Notes: a model not told the origin generated them from the letters alone. Shown: positions 8,634 through 17,939, counted from the stretch's first letter. The stretch: DNA of 64,000 bases from CAVZVZ01 sp963778895 (GCA_963778895.1 CAVZVZ010000002.1:620001-684000), one strand, 5' to 3'. Numbers and translations are program-made.

Positions 8634-10230
8634 GTGAGGAGATTGCTCTCCCCCAAACGGTTGGCGGTTGCCGGTGGCGTGGTCTTGGCCACGTCACTTG
8701 TCATGGTCGGAACGGCCATGGCGCAGGACGATGAGCCGGTGACCGCCGATTCGGTGAACGTGACCGTGACCAGTCTGAGCCAGACGACGAACCTCACGTG
8801 GATCGTCATCGGCGCGGCGCTCGTCATCTTCATGCAGGCCGGTTTCGCGCTGGTCGAGACCGGGTTCTGTCGGGCGAAGCACTCGGCGCACGTGGTGAGT
8901 ACCAACTTCGCCGTGTTCGGGCTCGGCTTCGTGGCCTACTTCCTCGTCGGCTTCGGCTTCATGTTCGGTGGCTACAGCTACGTGCTGCCGGGGTTCGACT
9001 ACGGGCTCAATCATGCGATTGGTGGCTCGGCGGCGAACCTGATCGGGAGTGGGCAGTGGGTGTTCCTGTGGAAGGGTGGTTTCGCCGGTTCGTTCTTCGA
9101 GCACGCGAGCCTGGCGTTCTCGGGCGCTGCGGCGGCGTTCTTCCTCTACATGGTGGCCTTCATGGACACCACGGCCACGATCCCGACCGGGGCCATGGCC
9201 GAGCGCTGGAAGTGGAAGAGCTTCTGTCTGTGGGCGCTGTTCTGCGGCGGGCTCTACTACCCGCTGTTCGGGGCGTGGACCTGGGGCGGCGGCTGGCTGT
9301 CGCAGCTCGGCAACTCGATGAACTGGGGTCAGGGCTATGTGGACTTCGCCGGTTCCGGCGTCGTGCATGCCATGGGCGGTATCGCCGGCCTGGCCGGTGC
9401 CATCGTTCTCGGTCCCCGCATCGGCAAGTACACCAAGGACGGCAAGTCGCGCGGCCTGCCGGGTCACCACATCCCGATGGCCATGCTCGGCACGTTCATC
9501 CTGCTGTTCGGCTGGTTCGGGTTCAACGCGGCATCGACATTCGCGGCGTCGGATCCGCAGGTCGGCACCGTGGCTGCGAACACCGCGATCGCGGCGGCGT
9601 TCGGTGCGGTCATGGGCATGTGTTGGGTCTGGATCCGTACCGGTAAGCCCGATCCCGGCATGATGGCGAACGGCATGCTCGCCGGGCTCGTCGGTATCAC
9701 CGCCCCGTGTGCCTTCATCGATCCGTGGGCGGCCATGCTCGTCGGCATCGTCTGCGGTTTCGTCGTCGTCGAATCGGTGTTCTTCATCGACAAGAAGCTG
9801 AAGATCGATGATCCGGTCGGCGCTATCTCCGTGCACGGTGTGTGCGGCATCATCGGCGTGCTCTGGGTCGGCATCTTCGCCAACGGCAAGTACGGCACGA
9901 ACTGGAACCTCACCACGACCTTCGTAGACGCCGCCGGCGCCCCGAAGGGTGTGACCGGGTGTGCTGTACGGCAGCGACGGCTGGGGTCAGCTCGCGTCTC
10001 AGGCTGCGGGCGCGGCGACCATCATCGTGGTGATGGGCCTCTTCGCCTTCGCCTTCTTCAAGATCCAGAACGCTCTCACCAAGGGCGGGATCCGGTCCGA
10101 GGAAGCCGACGAGATCGAAGGTCTCGACCTGCCCGAGATGGGCGTGCTCGCCTATCCCGAGTTCGTGCAAACGCGCGGCGACGGTGGTGGGGGAGAACCG
10201 GTTTCGGCGGGAGCGAGCTCCGCAAGTTAG
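8634..10230 (+). CDS. amt: Ammonium transporter Amt, copy 2, one frame break near the C-terminus
   Basis: Second Amt channel, about 531 residues once repaired. It shares signatures with copy 1: QAGFALVETGF, FMDTTATIPTGAMAERW, DFAGSGVVHAMGG (first pore His) and SVHGVCGIIGVLW (second pore His). I prefer GTG 8634, 4 bp after AAAGGAG, giving a clear signal peptide ending TAMA-Q; ATG 8592 is the alternative. Near 9958-9960 the frame shifts: GVTG must join to VLYGSDGWGQLASQ, and one extra base there explains it. The C-terminal tail DEIEGLDLPEMGVLAYPEF matches the PII-binding tail of copy 1. The loop after helix V differs in length, which is the clearest difference between the copies. A strong terminator follows. 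Confidence 0.92.
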
Positions 10231-10266
10231 TTGGCCAATTCCTGACGCAGCATCGTGCTGTTACGC

Positions 10267-10302
10267 CACGAGGGGCCGGCGGTTCGCCGCCGGCCCCTCG
10301 TG
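10267..10302 (+). terminator. 16-bp GC hairpin with TTCG tetraloop after amt2
   Basis: Arms 10267-10282 and 10287-10302 pair perfectly around TTCG (10283-10286). The very stable UUCG-capped stem is a strong intrinsic terminator even without a T-run. It ends the glnK2-amt2 module. Confidence 0.85.
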
Positions 10303-10351
10303 CGGTCATCACCTTCACCAGCGTCACAACTCGACGGGAGTCGAACCAGGC

Positions 10352-10594
10352 ATGCCAACCCGAACCCACGTGGCCCCGCGCGATACTGCCGGCGTGCCTG
10401 AGGAAGAGGAAGCCGACGAGGTCAGTCCTACCCGCGTTCGAGTGGGGCTCGGCATCATCGCCGCCGTCATGGTCGTCGCGATAGGGGTCATGGTCACCGT
10501 CGACCAGCCAGCCGCCAGGTTCCTCTTCGGAGCGATCATCGTCATCGGGCTGTACCAGACGTGGAGGATCTTCCGCTCGCAGCGGCGGACGTAG
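10352..10594 (+). CDS. Small two-helix membrane protein of unknown function
   Basis: Predicted protein of 80 residues. An acidic N-terminal part (PEEEEADEV) precedes two hydrophobic segments, VGLGIIAAVMVVAIGVMVTV and FLFGAIIVIGLYQTW, separated by a short DQPAAR turn and ending in a basic tail. I do not recognise a family. The start may be the ATG at 10352 or a GTG about 40 bp further in; neither has a clear ribosome site. It sits after the amt2 terminator and converges with the phosphatase gene, ending 7 bp from it. Confidence 0.5.
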   Translation: MPTRTHVAPRDTAGVPEEEEADEVSPTRVRVGLGIIAAVMVVAIGVMVTVDQPAARFLFGAIIVIGLYQTWRIFRSQRRT

Positions 10595-10601
10595 CCCTCG
10601 G

Positions 10602-12799
10602 TCAAACGGCGTGGACCACCACGAGTGCGATGTCGTCACCGCCCACGTTGGTCGGCGCGTTCGCCAACAGGATCGCGTCGGCGAGCTCCTCGCCTCGAAG
10701 CTTCGACGGTGCCAGGTCGGCCGCCAACCGTTCGATGCTGACGAGCAGGTCCTCGTGGCGACGTTCGACGAGCCCGTCGGTGTAGGCGAGGAAGGTCGAC
10801 CCCTTGGGGAACGAGCGGCGGGCCACCTCGCACGGGGTCGAGGGCGGAACACCGAGCACGGGTCGACGCCCGTCCATCAGTACCTCGACCGAGCCTTCGG
10901 CCGAGCGCAGCAACGCCGGTGGATGGCCCGCCGAGACGTACTGCACGCACTCCGCTTCCGAGTCGAACACGGCCACCATCGCGGTGGCGATACGGGTGCG
11001 CTCGTAGGCGGTGAGGATGCCATCGGCCACGGTCAACACTTGCTCGATCGGATGATGTGATCGCAACAGCGCGTGTATTGCGCTGCGCAGCTCGATCATT
11101 TCGGCAATGGCGGGCACACCGTGACCGGCGACATCGCCGACGACGAGCGCAACGGTGTGATCGTCCAGCACGACCGTGTCGTACCAGTCGCCACCCATCG
11201 TCAACGTCTGTACGGCGCTCTGGTAGCGAAACGACATGTCGAGGTGGTCGAGGTGCGGTGGTTCGCTCAGCGCGGAATGTTGCAGTCGTTGCACAAGAAG
11301 GTGTTCCGAGTCGTGCAGGCGGGAGCGTTCCAAGGTCTGTTCGCACAACTCGGCAACGGTGCGCAACAGTGCGATCGTGGTCTCGTCGAAATGCCGCGGC
11401 GTGTCCCATGCCACGCCGAGCAACCCGACGACTGCGCCGGTCGCGTCCTCGAGCGGTATGGACGCCAGCGCGCGGAACTCGTTGGCGACGAGAAGTTCTG
11501 TGACGGCTTCGGGATAGTCGTCCATCTCCTTGGCGACGTCTTCGAGCAGGATCCACTTGCCGGTCGAGCACCGCGCGCCCGGGTGGGCTGTTCGAGTTGA
11601 CCGGCACCGGGCCGCGCTCGGCCAGCGACGCGGGCAGATCCTCGTTGATCACGGCCTGCAGCACCTGCTGGCTGTCGTCGAGGACGCGCACGCTGGCCGT
11701 CAGAGCGTCGAGCAGTGGTGGCACCTCGATGTGGACCGCATCGGCAACGGCAGCCGTCGTGCGGGCCTCTGCGAGCCTCTGGGCCAGGTCGGCGCTGCGG
11801 GCATGCCGACTGGCGTCGGCCGCGTGCTGGCGCTGCGCTTGAATGCGAGTCCAGAGCAGGACAGCGACGGCACCCGTGATCAACAGAGTCGCCACGCCGA
11901 TGAGCCATGCCAGCGAGTAGTTCGGGTCCTTGCCGTCGTCGACCACCAACGTCCAATCGCGTTCGGCGACCGTGAGCGTTGTGGTGCGACCGTGGACCGG
12001 GGCCGGGTCGGTGGAGCCGACCACCGTGGCGCCGTCTTGAATCGAGAAGCGTGTCCCGCTCGGCAGCAGCGGCTGGGCCGCGTCGATCAGTACTCTGTCC
12101 TGTTATCGCGGTGGTCACGAATCCGATCGAGGCATTCGCTCGTTGAGCATCGTTCGTGAGCTCAGCGCCCAGTCGGTAGAGCGGCTTGACGACGAAGAAC
12201 GACTGCACGCCGGTTGTCTGTGTCGGCACCGGTTCGGAGATGACGATCGTGCCCTCGGCCCGGGCCGTGTTTGCGGCCTGACCTCGTACGGACTCGGAGG
12301 CGATGTCGAAACCGATCAGCGCCGGGGGAGTTTGACCATCCTCCGACACGACGTCGGTCACCGGCAGATAGGTCGGGCGGCGCGCGGCGATGACGAGTGA
12401 GCCATCGGGCCCCCGCTCGACGATCGAATGGCCGATCAACGCCTCGAATGCGCTTCGGTTCGCGTCACTGACCTCGAGCTCCAGCGCGAGGTTGACGATG
12501 ACGGTCGCGTTGGCTGCTTCGGTGGCGAACTGTCGCCAGCGATCGATATTGACGCCGAACCTGTCGTCTTCGACGATCGTGCTCGTACCGACCAGGGCGG
12601 CGACCAGCTCGTCGGTCGTCGAGCCGATGTCGGTCTTCACCAGCTCGGTGGCTTCACGCTCGCTCTCCTGGGCGTCCTCGTGTTCCCGGAGCGCTGCCAG
12701 CACGACGGCCATGGAACCGATCAGCAGCAGGGCCACGAGCACGATGGCCAGCGCAACCGCCAGCCCATCTCTTCGGGTGACACGCTCACGACCAGCCAT
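10602..12799 (-). CDS. CHASE-GAF-PP2C (RsbU/SpoIIE-type) sensor phosphatase, two frame breaks
   Basis: Membrane-bound signalling phosphatase of about 730 residues in three pieces. An N-terminal helix (ALAIVLVALLLIGSMAVVL) leads to an extracytoplasmic CHASE domain; its pattern YLPVTDVVSEDG, LIGFDIASESVRG and FFVVKPLYRL is clear. A second helix (WLIGVATLLITGAVAVLLW), a GAF domain (ALASIPLEDATGAVVGLLGV) and a PP2C domain follow. The PP2C metal-binding blocks are GGDWYDTVVL, VVGDVAGHGVPA, SAGHPPALL and NVGGDDIALVVV. The frame changes near 12095 and 11556, each needing one base. Family members dephosphorylate anti-sigma-factor antagonists in response to external ligands. No partner sigma or anti-sigma gene is adjacent, so the target is unknown. 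Confidence 0.85.
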
Positions 12800-12848
12800 C
12801 GTCCCCCGATCCTACGAGCGACATCGGGCCGCCGACGGGCCGGCCACC

Positions 12849-13724
12849 TCACGCCACGAGCGCCATCAATAGGTCGGTGAGCACGTGGGCCGCTGCTCGA
12901 TCGGCGGTGTCGAGACTGGGGTTGTAGATGGTCACATCCATGCCGACCACACACCCGCTCGAGATGAGAGGTCGCGCCAGCTGCACCACCTCGTCAGGTT
13001 GCAAGCCGTCAGGTTGGCGCCAATCGACAGCCGGCATCACATCGTCGTGCAGACAATCCGCGTCGAGGTGCAGCCACACCCGGTCGGGCGCGGCGGAGGC
13101 CAGGAACGCCTGCGCGTGGCGGGCGCTCGCGGTGATGCCCGCGGCCCGTAGCTCACCGAGGTTCCGAACCAGCATTGGTGTCTCGTAGACATCGTCGCTT
13201 CCGCCGGCCAACTGCGCGGCGCGATCGCGGTGCCCGTAGACGACGCAGCACCGGTCTTCGAACAACGGGCCGCGTCCTTCGAGATTCGCGAGCGGGCTCG
13301 AGCCTCGGCCCGTCGCGAGCCACAGGTCGCTGTCGGACAGCTCCCCGGAACCGTGGCGCGGATTCCAGAAGTCGGTGTGTCCGTCGAGCAGCACCAGACC
13401 GGCGGAGCCGAGGCGGCGCAGGGCCAGTCCGCAGCCGAAGAGGACCGAGTCGTCGCCGCCGAGGACGATGGGAAAGTTCCCCGCTTCCACCATGGCGTCG
13501 ACCCGCCCGGCCTGTTCGATCGCCAAGGCGGCGACCGCGGCGACGTTGCGCGCGCCGGTTGCCGCGTCGATCGCGTCGTCGAACGGCGGCGCATCGAGTC
13601 GGGGCACTACGGCGGCCCGCAGTCGGTCGGCCAGTCCGACATCGAGAAGCGCGGCGCCCAGATCCTCGACGCCCGTCGGTTGCAGCCCGAGGTTCGTGCG
13701 CACGTGGAGCAGGACCGGGTTCAT
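12849..13724 (-). CDS. Arginase/agmatinase-family ureohydrolase
   Basis: Protein of 291 residues with the metal-binding blocks of the arginase fold: VLGGDDSVLFG (family GGDHS), LLDGHTDFWNP (family D-A-H-x-D) and WLHLDADCLHDDVMPAV (family D-x-D). These bind a dinuclear Mn centre that hydrolyses guanidino groups to urea. Two deviations stand out: Asp replaces the first-block His, and the second block reads DGH-T-D. The precise substrate (arginine, agmatine, guanidinobutyrate, formiminoglutamate) cannot be told. It lies 49 bp upstream of the phosphatase on the same strand, and no arginine pathway gene is nearby. Confidence 0.8.
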   Translation of the reverse strand: MNPVLLHVRTNLGLQPTGVEDLGAALLDVGLADRLRAAVVPRLDAPPFDDAIDAATGARNVAAVAALAIEQAGRVDAMVEAGNFPIVLGGDDSVLFGCGLALRRLGSAGLVLLDGHTDFWNPRHGSGELSDSDLWLATGRGSSPLANLEGRGPLFEDRCCVVYGHRDRAAQLAGGSDDVYETPMLVRNLGELRAAGITASARHAQAFLASAAPDRVWLHLDADCLHDDVMPAVDWRQPDGLQPDEVVQLARPLISSGCVVGMDVTIYNPSLDTADRAAAHVLTDLLMALVA

Positions 13725-13822
13725 CGTCCGGGACGGTACTTCTCGCCCCGCCGGGCGGCTCCGTGCCCAAAATTGGGGCGGTGAACAGGCTTTTCTCGCC
13801 TGGGGTTGCGCTCACGGTTCTG

Positions 13823-13838
13823 GTAAAGCATCCTTTAC
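13823..13838. promoter_or_regulatory. Inverted repeat before the hypothetical-bfd-bfr operon
   Basis: Perfect inverted repeat GTAAAG-N4-CTTTAC, ending 3 bp before ATG 13842. A site so close to the start would block transcription or initiation and suggests a leaderless or short-leader message. Because the operon stores iron, a metal-responsive repressor is a reasonable guess. The sequence is not a classical Fur or IdeR box. Confidence 0.45.
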
Positions 13839-13841
13839 ACG

Positions 13842-14159
13842 ATGTCGGAACTGCTCCTGACGCCAAAACGAGTCCGGGTGGGCCTTTGCGAGCTCGCGAC
13901 CGAGGGCGTCGTCCTCGACGTGGCCGGTCACCCGCAGGCCGTAGCGGCCTGGCCGGACGAGCGCCGGGCCGAGCGAGTCACCCGCCTGGCCACCCGTGTC
14001 ATTGCGGTCGAGCTGTTCGATCTGGACACCACGCCTCGCGCCGAGCTCACCGCGGTGTGGCACCGAGTGCCTCACACCCGTGCGGTGCCCGTGGGCGCGG
14101 GCCTGGCCCTGACGCTCTCGGGCGTTCCGACCTATGTGGTCAGCGAGGCTCGGTCGTGA
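13842..14159 (+). CDS. Unknown small protein, first gene of the bacterioferritin operon
   Basis: Protein of 105 residues that I do not recognise. It has no signal peptide or membrane helix. It looks like a compact alpha/beta or beta-rich domain (TEGVVLDVAGHP, VIAVELFDLDTTPRAELTAVW, VPVGAGLALTL). Its stop overlaps the start of bfd (GTGA), so the two are translationally coupled. Position suggests a role in iron storage or release, such as a regulator or adaptor for Bfd/Bfr, but nothing in the sequence itself proves this. Confidence 0.6.
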   Translation: MSELLLTPKRVRVGLCELATEGVVLDVAGHPQAVAAWPDERRAERVTRLATRVIAVELFDLDTTPRAELTAVWHRVPHTRAVPVGAGLALTLSGVPTYVVSEARS

Positions 14160-14344
14160 TCGTCTGCCATTGCCGAGCGGTGTCCGACCGGGAAGTGGTC
14201 GCCGCGGCCGAGTCCGGCGCACGCGAGGTGAGCGATGTCGCCGAGGTGTGTGGTGCCGGTAGTGAGTGCCACGGTTGCCACGACCGCATCACGTCATTGC
14301 TCGAGGCCATCGACGATCGTCTCGTGCTCCAAGAAGCCTCCTGA
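14156..14344 (+). CDS. bfd: Bacterioferritin-associated ferredoxin
   Basis: Small [2Fe-2S] protein of 62 residues with the Bfd cysteine pattern: VCHCRAVSDREV at the N-terminus and a second pair in ECHGCHDRI, with an additional Cys in VCGAGSE. Bfd passes electrons to the haem of bacterioferritin and releases stored iron to the cytosol. The start GTG 14156 overlaps the previous stop and places Cys at residues 4 and 6, as in the family. The bacterioferritin gene follows after 70 bp, which supports the assignment strongly. Confidence 0.9.
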   Translation: MIVCHCRAVSDREVVAAAESGAREVSDVAEVCGAGSECHGCHDRITSLLEAIDDRLVLQEAS

Positions 14345-14414
14345 ACCATTCTGCTCGTCGGCGCGACACAGCTAGGCTCCGCGGCGTTCTGTGAGCACGA
14401 GCGAGGAGCAGAGG

Positions 14415-14885
14415 ATGCAGGGTTCGCCAGCGGTCATCGAGATCCTGAACGAGGTCCTCACGGCCGAGCTGACCGCGATCAACCAGTACTTCATCCACGC
14501 GCGCATGTGCGACAACTGGGGCTACGACCGACTGTCCGAGAAGCTTCGGCACGAGTCGATCGACGAGATGAAGGACGCCGATGCGGTCATCGAGCGCATC
14601 CTGTATCTCGAAGGTGTTCCCAACATGCAACGGCTCGGATCCATCGCAGTGGGTGAGACCGTGCTCGAACAGCTGAATCTCGACGCGGAGCTCGAGCGCT
14701 CGGCGGTCGAGCGTTACAACCGGGGCGTCGCGCTGGCAGTGGCTGAAGGTGACAACGGCACTCGGGACTTGTTCGAGACCCAGCTGCGCGGCGAGGAGGA
14801 GCATCTCGACTGGATCGAGAGCCAGCTCGAGCTCATCCGGCAGGTCGGCCTCGAGAACTACCTCTCACAGCAGATTCGCGACTGA
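14415..14885 (+). CDS. bfr: Bacterioferritin, with an unusual Asp at ferroxidase position 54
   Basis: Haem-containing iron-storage protein of 156 residues that forms 24-subunit shells. ATG 14415 gives the family N-terminus MQGSPAVIEILNEVLTAEL; an upstream GTG at 14391 does not. Ferroxidase ligands Glu18, Glu51, Glu94, Glu127 and His130, Tyr25 and the haem-binding Met52 are all at expected positions. Position 54, His in most bacterioferritins (DEMKHAD), is Asp here (DEMKDAD). This could alter iron oxidation, or it could be a one-base sequence error (CAC to GAC). It forms an operon with bfd and the unknown gene before it. Confidence 0.93.
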   Translation: MQGSPAVIEILNEVLTAELTAINQYFIHARMCDNWGYDRLSEKLRHESIDEMKDADAVIERILYLEGVPNMQRLGSIAVGETVLEQLNLDAELERSAVERYNRGVALAVAEGDNGTRDLFETQLRGEEEHLDWIESQLELIRQVGLENYLSQQIRD

Positions 14886-14942
14886 CCCGGCCGAATATGC
14901 GGGGCAGAAGCCCTGGCTGATACGTACTGGACTTCCGAACCG

Positions 14943-15707
14943 TCAGGTCGTGGTCTGTCCGCCGTTGAGCTGGATCGATTGACCGGTGAGCCACGCGGCC
15001 TCGTCCGACGCGACGAACACCACCATGGCCCCAGCATCTTGGGGCGTGCCCAACCGCCCGACCGGAACCATGCGCGCGATGCGCGCCAGCACGTCGGAGC
15101 CATCGGCGGTGTCCGGGACCGAGTTGCCCATGAGCCCGAGGGCGATGGCATTCACGGTGACCCCATCGGTCGCGACCTCTTGGGAGAGATGACGGAGGAA
15201 CCCCTCGATCCCGCTCTTGCTGGCTCCATACAACGACACGCCGATTTTGAGTCCGGATTGGGCGGCGCCGGACGAGATCTGAATGATCCGACCCCAGTGT
15301 TGCTCCCGCATGGCCGGTAGAACCGCCCGGATGCAGCGCATCGACCCGTACATGTTCAAGTCGACGCACCGGTGCCACTCCACCGGGTCCATGTCGACGA
15401 ACGGCTGCATCGACATCTCGAGCGGTACACCGGCGTTGTTCACGAGTACGTCGATCGATCCGCCGAGCGCGCCGATCGCCTCGCGGACTCCCGATCCGAC
15501 CGCGGTCTCGTCGGTGACGTCGAAGGGAACGGCTACTGCACGTGCGCCGAGCTCGACCAACTGATCGACGGTGTTCGCCGCGCGGTCCGCGTGCAGATCG
15601 TTGACAGCAACTGCGGCGCCCGCTCGCGCCAGCATCTCGGCGATACCGGCGCCGATCCCTTGTCCCGCTCCCGTCACGAGCGTTACGCGTCCACTCAGAT
15701 CGAACAC
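14943..15707 (-). CDS. Short-chain dehydrogenase/reductase (FabG-like)
   Basis: Classical SDR of 254 residues that uses NAD(P)(H). It has the cofactor loop TGAGQGIG, NNAGVP, the catalytic Ser in IIQISSGAA, YGASK with the catalytic Tyr and Lys, and the C-terminal GQSIQLNGG common in FabG-type reductases. The start is GTG 15707. It is divergent from a second SDR only 26 bp away. The substrate is unknown. In this lipid-degrading context a 3-hydroxyacyl-CoA or hydroxysteroid substrate is plausible but unproven. Confidence 0.88.
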   Translation of the reverse strand: MFDLSGRVTLVTGAGQGIGAGIAEMLARAGAAVAVNDLHADRAANTVDQLVELGARAVAVPFDVTDETAVGSGVREAIGALGGSIDVLVNNAGVPLEMSMQPFVDMDPVEWHRCVDLNMYGSMRCIRAVLPAMREQHWGRIIQISSGAAQSGLKIGVSLYGASKSGIEGFLRHLSQEVATDGVTVNAIALGLMGNSVPDTADGSDVLARIARMVPVGRLGTPQDAGAMVVFVASDEAAWLTGQSIQLNGGQTTT

Positions 15708-15733
15708 CGCGTCTCCTCAGAGCTGGGGCCCGG

Positions 15734-16600
15734 ATGAACCCGGGCCATTCAAGCGCGTCGGGCTACGTTCGGCGGATCTCGTCCCCCGCGTTGCCGTCAT
15801 TGGCCGGTCGGGTCGCGCTCGTCACCGGCGCGAGCCGGGGCATCGGTGCCGCGACCGCCGTCCGCTTGGCCGAGCTGGGTGCGCGGGTTGCCATCACGGC
15901 TCGGACGTCCACCGAGGAGCCGGGAGCCAGGCTGGCGGGAGCGCTGGAGTCCACCCTCGCCGCGATCGAGGAGGTGGGCGCCGACGGTTTGGCCATCGTG
16001 GCCGACCTCACCGACCCCGACGATCGGCAACGAATCGTGCCCGCGGTGCACGACGAGCTCGGTGCGATCGACGTTCTCGTCAACAATGCTGCGGCCGCCA
16101 TCTACGCGCCCCTTGCCGAGATGCCTCTGCGACGGCGACGGTTGCTGTTCGAAGTGAACGTGCACGCGCCGGTCGACCTCGCGCAAGCCGTGGTGCCCAG
16201 CATGCGGGCGCGCGGGCGTGGTTCGATCGTGAACGTGACCAGTCGCCTCGCCGTCGGGGAAGTCGGCCCGCCGTACTCGGCCTCGGTGATCGGAACGACG
16301 GGGGGCTACTACGGCGCCAGCAAGGCGGCGCTGGATCGCTTCACACGCGGACTCGCGGCCGAGCTGTTCACCGACGGCATCGCGGTGAATGCGGTGGCGC
16401 CCGTTGCCGGCGTTCGCAGTGAGGGGGCCGAGGCGTTGGTGGGCGGCCTTCTCGAAGATGATGCCTTCGAGCCGATCGGCTATCTCGCGGATGCGATCGG
16501 ACACCTCGCAGGGTGCACCGCAGCCGATCGCACCGGACAGGTGCTCACGAGTCAGGAGCTGCTCCGCGAGATCGGCCTGCTACCCAGCCAGCCCGATTGA
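15734..16600 (+). CDS. Short-chain dehydrogenase/reductase with an inserted loop
   Basis: SDR of 288 residues with TGASRGIG, NNAAAAIYAP, a Ser in IVNVTSRLAVG and the active-site YYGASKAALDRF. About 10 extra residues (GPPYSASVIGTTGG) lie between the Ser strand and the Tyr, and the C-terminal substrate region departs from FabG. The ATG at 15734 gives a 25-residue leader before the Rossmann fold; a TTG at 15792 is an alternative start. Divergent from the neighbouring SDR, so both may share a 26-bp promoter region. Substrate unknown. Confidence 0.85.
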   Translation: MNPGHSSASGYVRRISSPALPSLAGRVALVTGASRGIGAATAVRLAELGARVAITARTSTEEPGARLAGALESTLAAIEEVGADGLAIVADLTDPDDRQRIVPAVHDELGAIDVLVNNAAAAIYAPLAEMPLRRRRLLFEVNVHAPVDLAQAVVPSMRARGRGSIVNVTSRLAVGEVGPPYSASVIGTTGGYYGASKAALDRFTRGLAAELFTDGIAVNAVAPVAGVRSEGAEALVGGLLEDDAFEPIGYLADAIGHLAGCTAADRTGQVLTSQELLREIGLLPSQPD

Positions 16601-16601
16601 C

Positions 16602-17093
16602 CTAATGGCTGGCGAGCCAGCGGTCGCCGGCTCCGAACTCGTGCTCGAGCTGTTCGCTGACGCTGCCTTTCGCCCAGTTGGCGAGCTTGCCGCCGATCAA
16701 CGGCACCTTCACGTCGAGTTGCACCTTCACCGAATAGAGGGTGCCCTCACCATCGGGCTCGAGTCGGGTCGTCGCGCTGATCTTCACCGGTGCACCCTCG
16801 GTGTCGACCAGCTGCTCGCCCGTACAGGTCCCGTCGGAGCTGCGTTGCCAGTCGTCCGTGGTGGTCACGGTGTTCGTCGGCTTGAGTACCCGCTTCGCGA
16901 AGCCCGGCAGGTCGACCTCGACCACGCGCCGCACCTTGATGTGGAAGTGGTCGTCGTCGTGCTCGGCTTCGAGCAGTTCGATGTCGCGGTGACCCATTTC
17001 CTCGAACTTGGCGAGGTGCGAGTCCGGATCCTGGAACATGGCCCAAACCGCATCGACAGGGGATGCGAACCGGTGCGAATCGGTGAAGTCCAT
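16602..17093 (-). CDS. DUF2505-like SRPBCC protein
   Basis: Protein of 163 residues with the START/SRPBCC beta-grip pattern used to hold lipids: an N-terminal FTDSHRFASPVDAVWAMFQD segment, a run of beta strands (HFHIKVRRVVEVDLPGF, TLYSVKVQLDVKVP) and a C-terminal helix. The order and the actinobacterial context fit DUF2505. No catalytic residues can be named. It converges with the SDR before it, ending 2 bp away. Confidence 0.7.
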   Translation of the reverse strand: MDFTDSHRFASPVDAVWAMFQDPDSHLAKFEEMGHRDIELLEAEHDDDHFHIKVRRVVEVDLPGFAKRVLKPTNTVTTTDDWQRSSDGTCTGEQLVDTEGAPVKISATTRLEPDGEGTLYSVKVQLDVKVPLIGGKLANWAKGSVSEQLEHEFGAGDRWLASH

Positions 17094-17145
17094 CCCGACT
17101 TTCTACTGCAACGGCCGCGCCGTAGCGGCTCGATGCCGAGCGAGG

Positions 17146-17382
17146 TCAGGCGGCAAGTGCGGCGTGACCGGCCTTCGTGGCCGAGTACGTACCGTCAGCT
17201 TTCTTGACGAGACCATGACGGGTCTTGTTCGCGGTCGCCAGTCCCTTGTTCACGAGCGAACGAAGCGTCGCGTCGGTGATCCCCGGGCTGATGTCGGCAA
17301 GGCGTGCGCAATCCGTTGCGTCAACCGGACCCTTCTCGGCGATCACGGCCAGCACGTTCAACTCGTTCGAAGCTAGGGGCAC
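17146..17382 (-). CDS. Small winged-helix-like protein
   Basis: Protein of 78 residues with the shape of a single winged-helix domain: LNVLAVIAEKGPVDATDCARLA, then DATLRSLVNKGLATANKTRHG and a short strand pair YSATKAGHAALAA. This resembles stand-alone MarR- or Rrf2-like DNA-binding modules. The start is GTG 17382. It is on the same strand as, and about 70 bp downstream of, the Rrf2 gene. The target is unknown. Confidence 0.6.
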   Translation of the reverse strand: MPLASNELNVLAVIAEKGPVDATDCARLADISPGITDATLRSLVNKGLATANKTRHGLVKKADGTYSATKAGHAALAA

Positions 17383-17450
17383 GGCCCTCTATCGACCGCT
17401 TGCACCCAGAGGTTGAGCGCCCAGGATGTGGCATGAGGCACGGGTGGTCG

Positions 17451-17939
17451 TCATCGCGCGGAGCTGGCGAGCCAATCCACCGCTTTCGACAACGATCGCG
17501 GGTCGGCCTCCTCCATCACTCCGGTCATGAGATCGGCGATGGAACGGGCGCGCAGCTCGGCCTTCCACGCCGCTTCGGCGGCCCACATCGTTCGCGCGAT
17601 GCCGCACGTGCGCGTGTAGCACTCGGCCGGCACCGCGCTCGGCCCGCGCTGGCGGATCTCGCCGCAGCGGAACGCCGGTTCGTCACCTTCTATGGCTTCG
17701 ACCACATCGAGCACCGTGATGTCGCGGGCGGCGCGGGCCAGCCGGTAGCCGCCGCGCGGCCCGGCGGCGGACTCGACGATGCCGGCGCGGGAGAGGGCCT
17801 GGAGGTGCTTGGCCAGATACGCCGCGGGCACGTCGTGGTACTCGGCCAGCTTCGGGGCCGGCAGCGTCTGGTCGGGGGCGAGAGCGGCCAGCAGGGTGCA
17901 GCAGTGCACCGCCCATTCGACGCCTTCGCTGATCCGCAT
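17451..17939 (-). CDS. Rrf2-family transcriptional regulator
   Basis: DNA-binding protein of 162 residues beginning at ATG 17939 (MRISEGVEWAVHCC). It has the Rrf2 N-terminal winged helix (LPAPKLAEYHDVPAAYLAKH, then GIVESAAGPRGGYRLAR) and DITVLDVVEAIEGDEPAF. Three cysteines follow in the region that binds an iron-sulphur cluster in IscR, NsrR and RsrR (RCGEIRQ, then AECYTRTCGI). A redox, nitric-oxide or iron-sulphur sensing role is likely. The frame continues upstream into the preceding gene, which makes a false 323-residue fusion; the internal ATG is the true start. Confidence 0.85.
   Translation of the reverse strand: MRISEGVEWAVHCCTLLAALAPDQTLPAPKLAEYHDVPAAYLAKHLQALSRAGIVESAAGPRGGYRLARAARDITVLDVVEAIEGDEPAFRCGEIRQRGPSAVPAECYTRTCGIARTMWAAEAAWKAELRARSIADLMTGVMEEADPRSLSKAVDWLASSAR

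Noticed and set aside
13175..14155. Extended open frame before bfd
   Set aside because: It is Arg-rich, antisense to the arginase gene and overlaps the unknown gene at 13842; bfd begins at GTG 14156.
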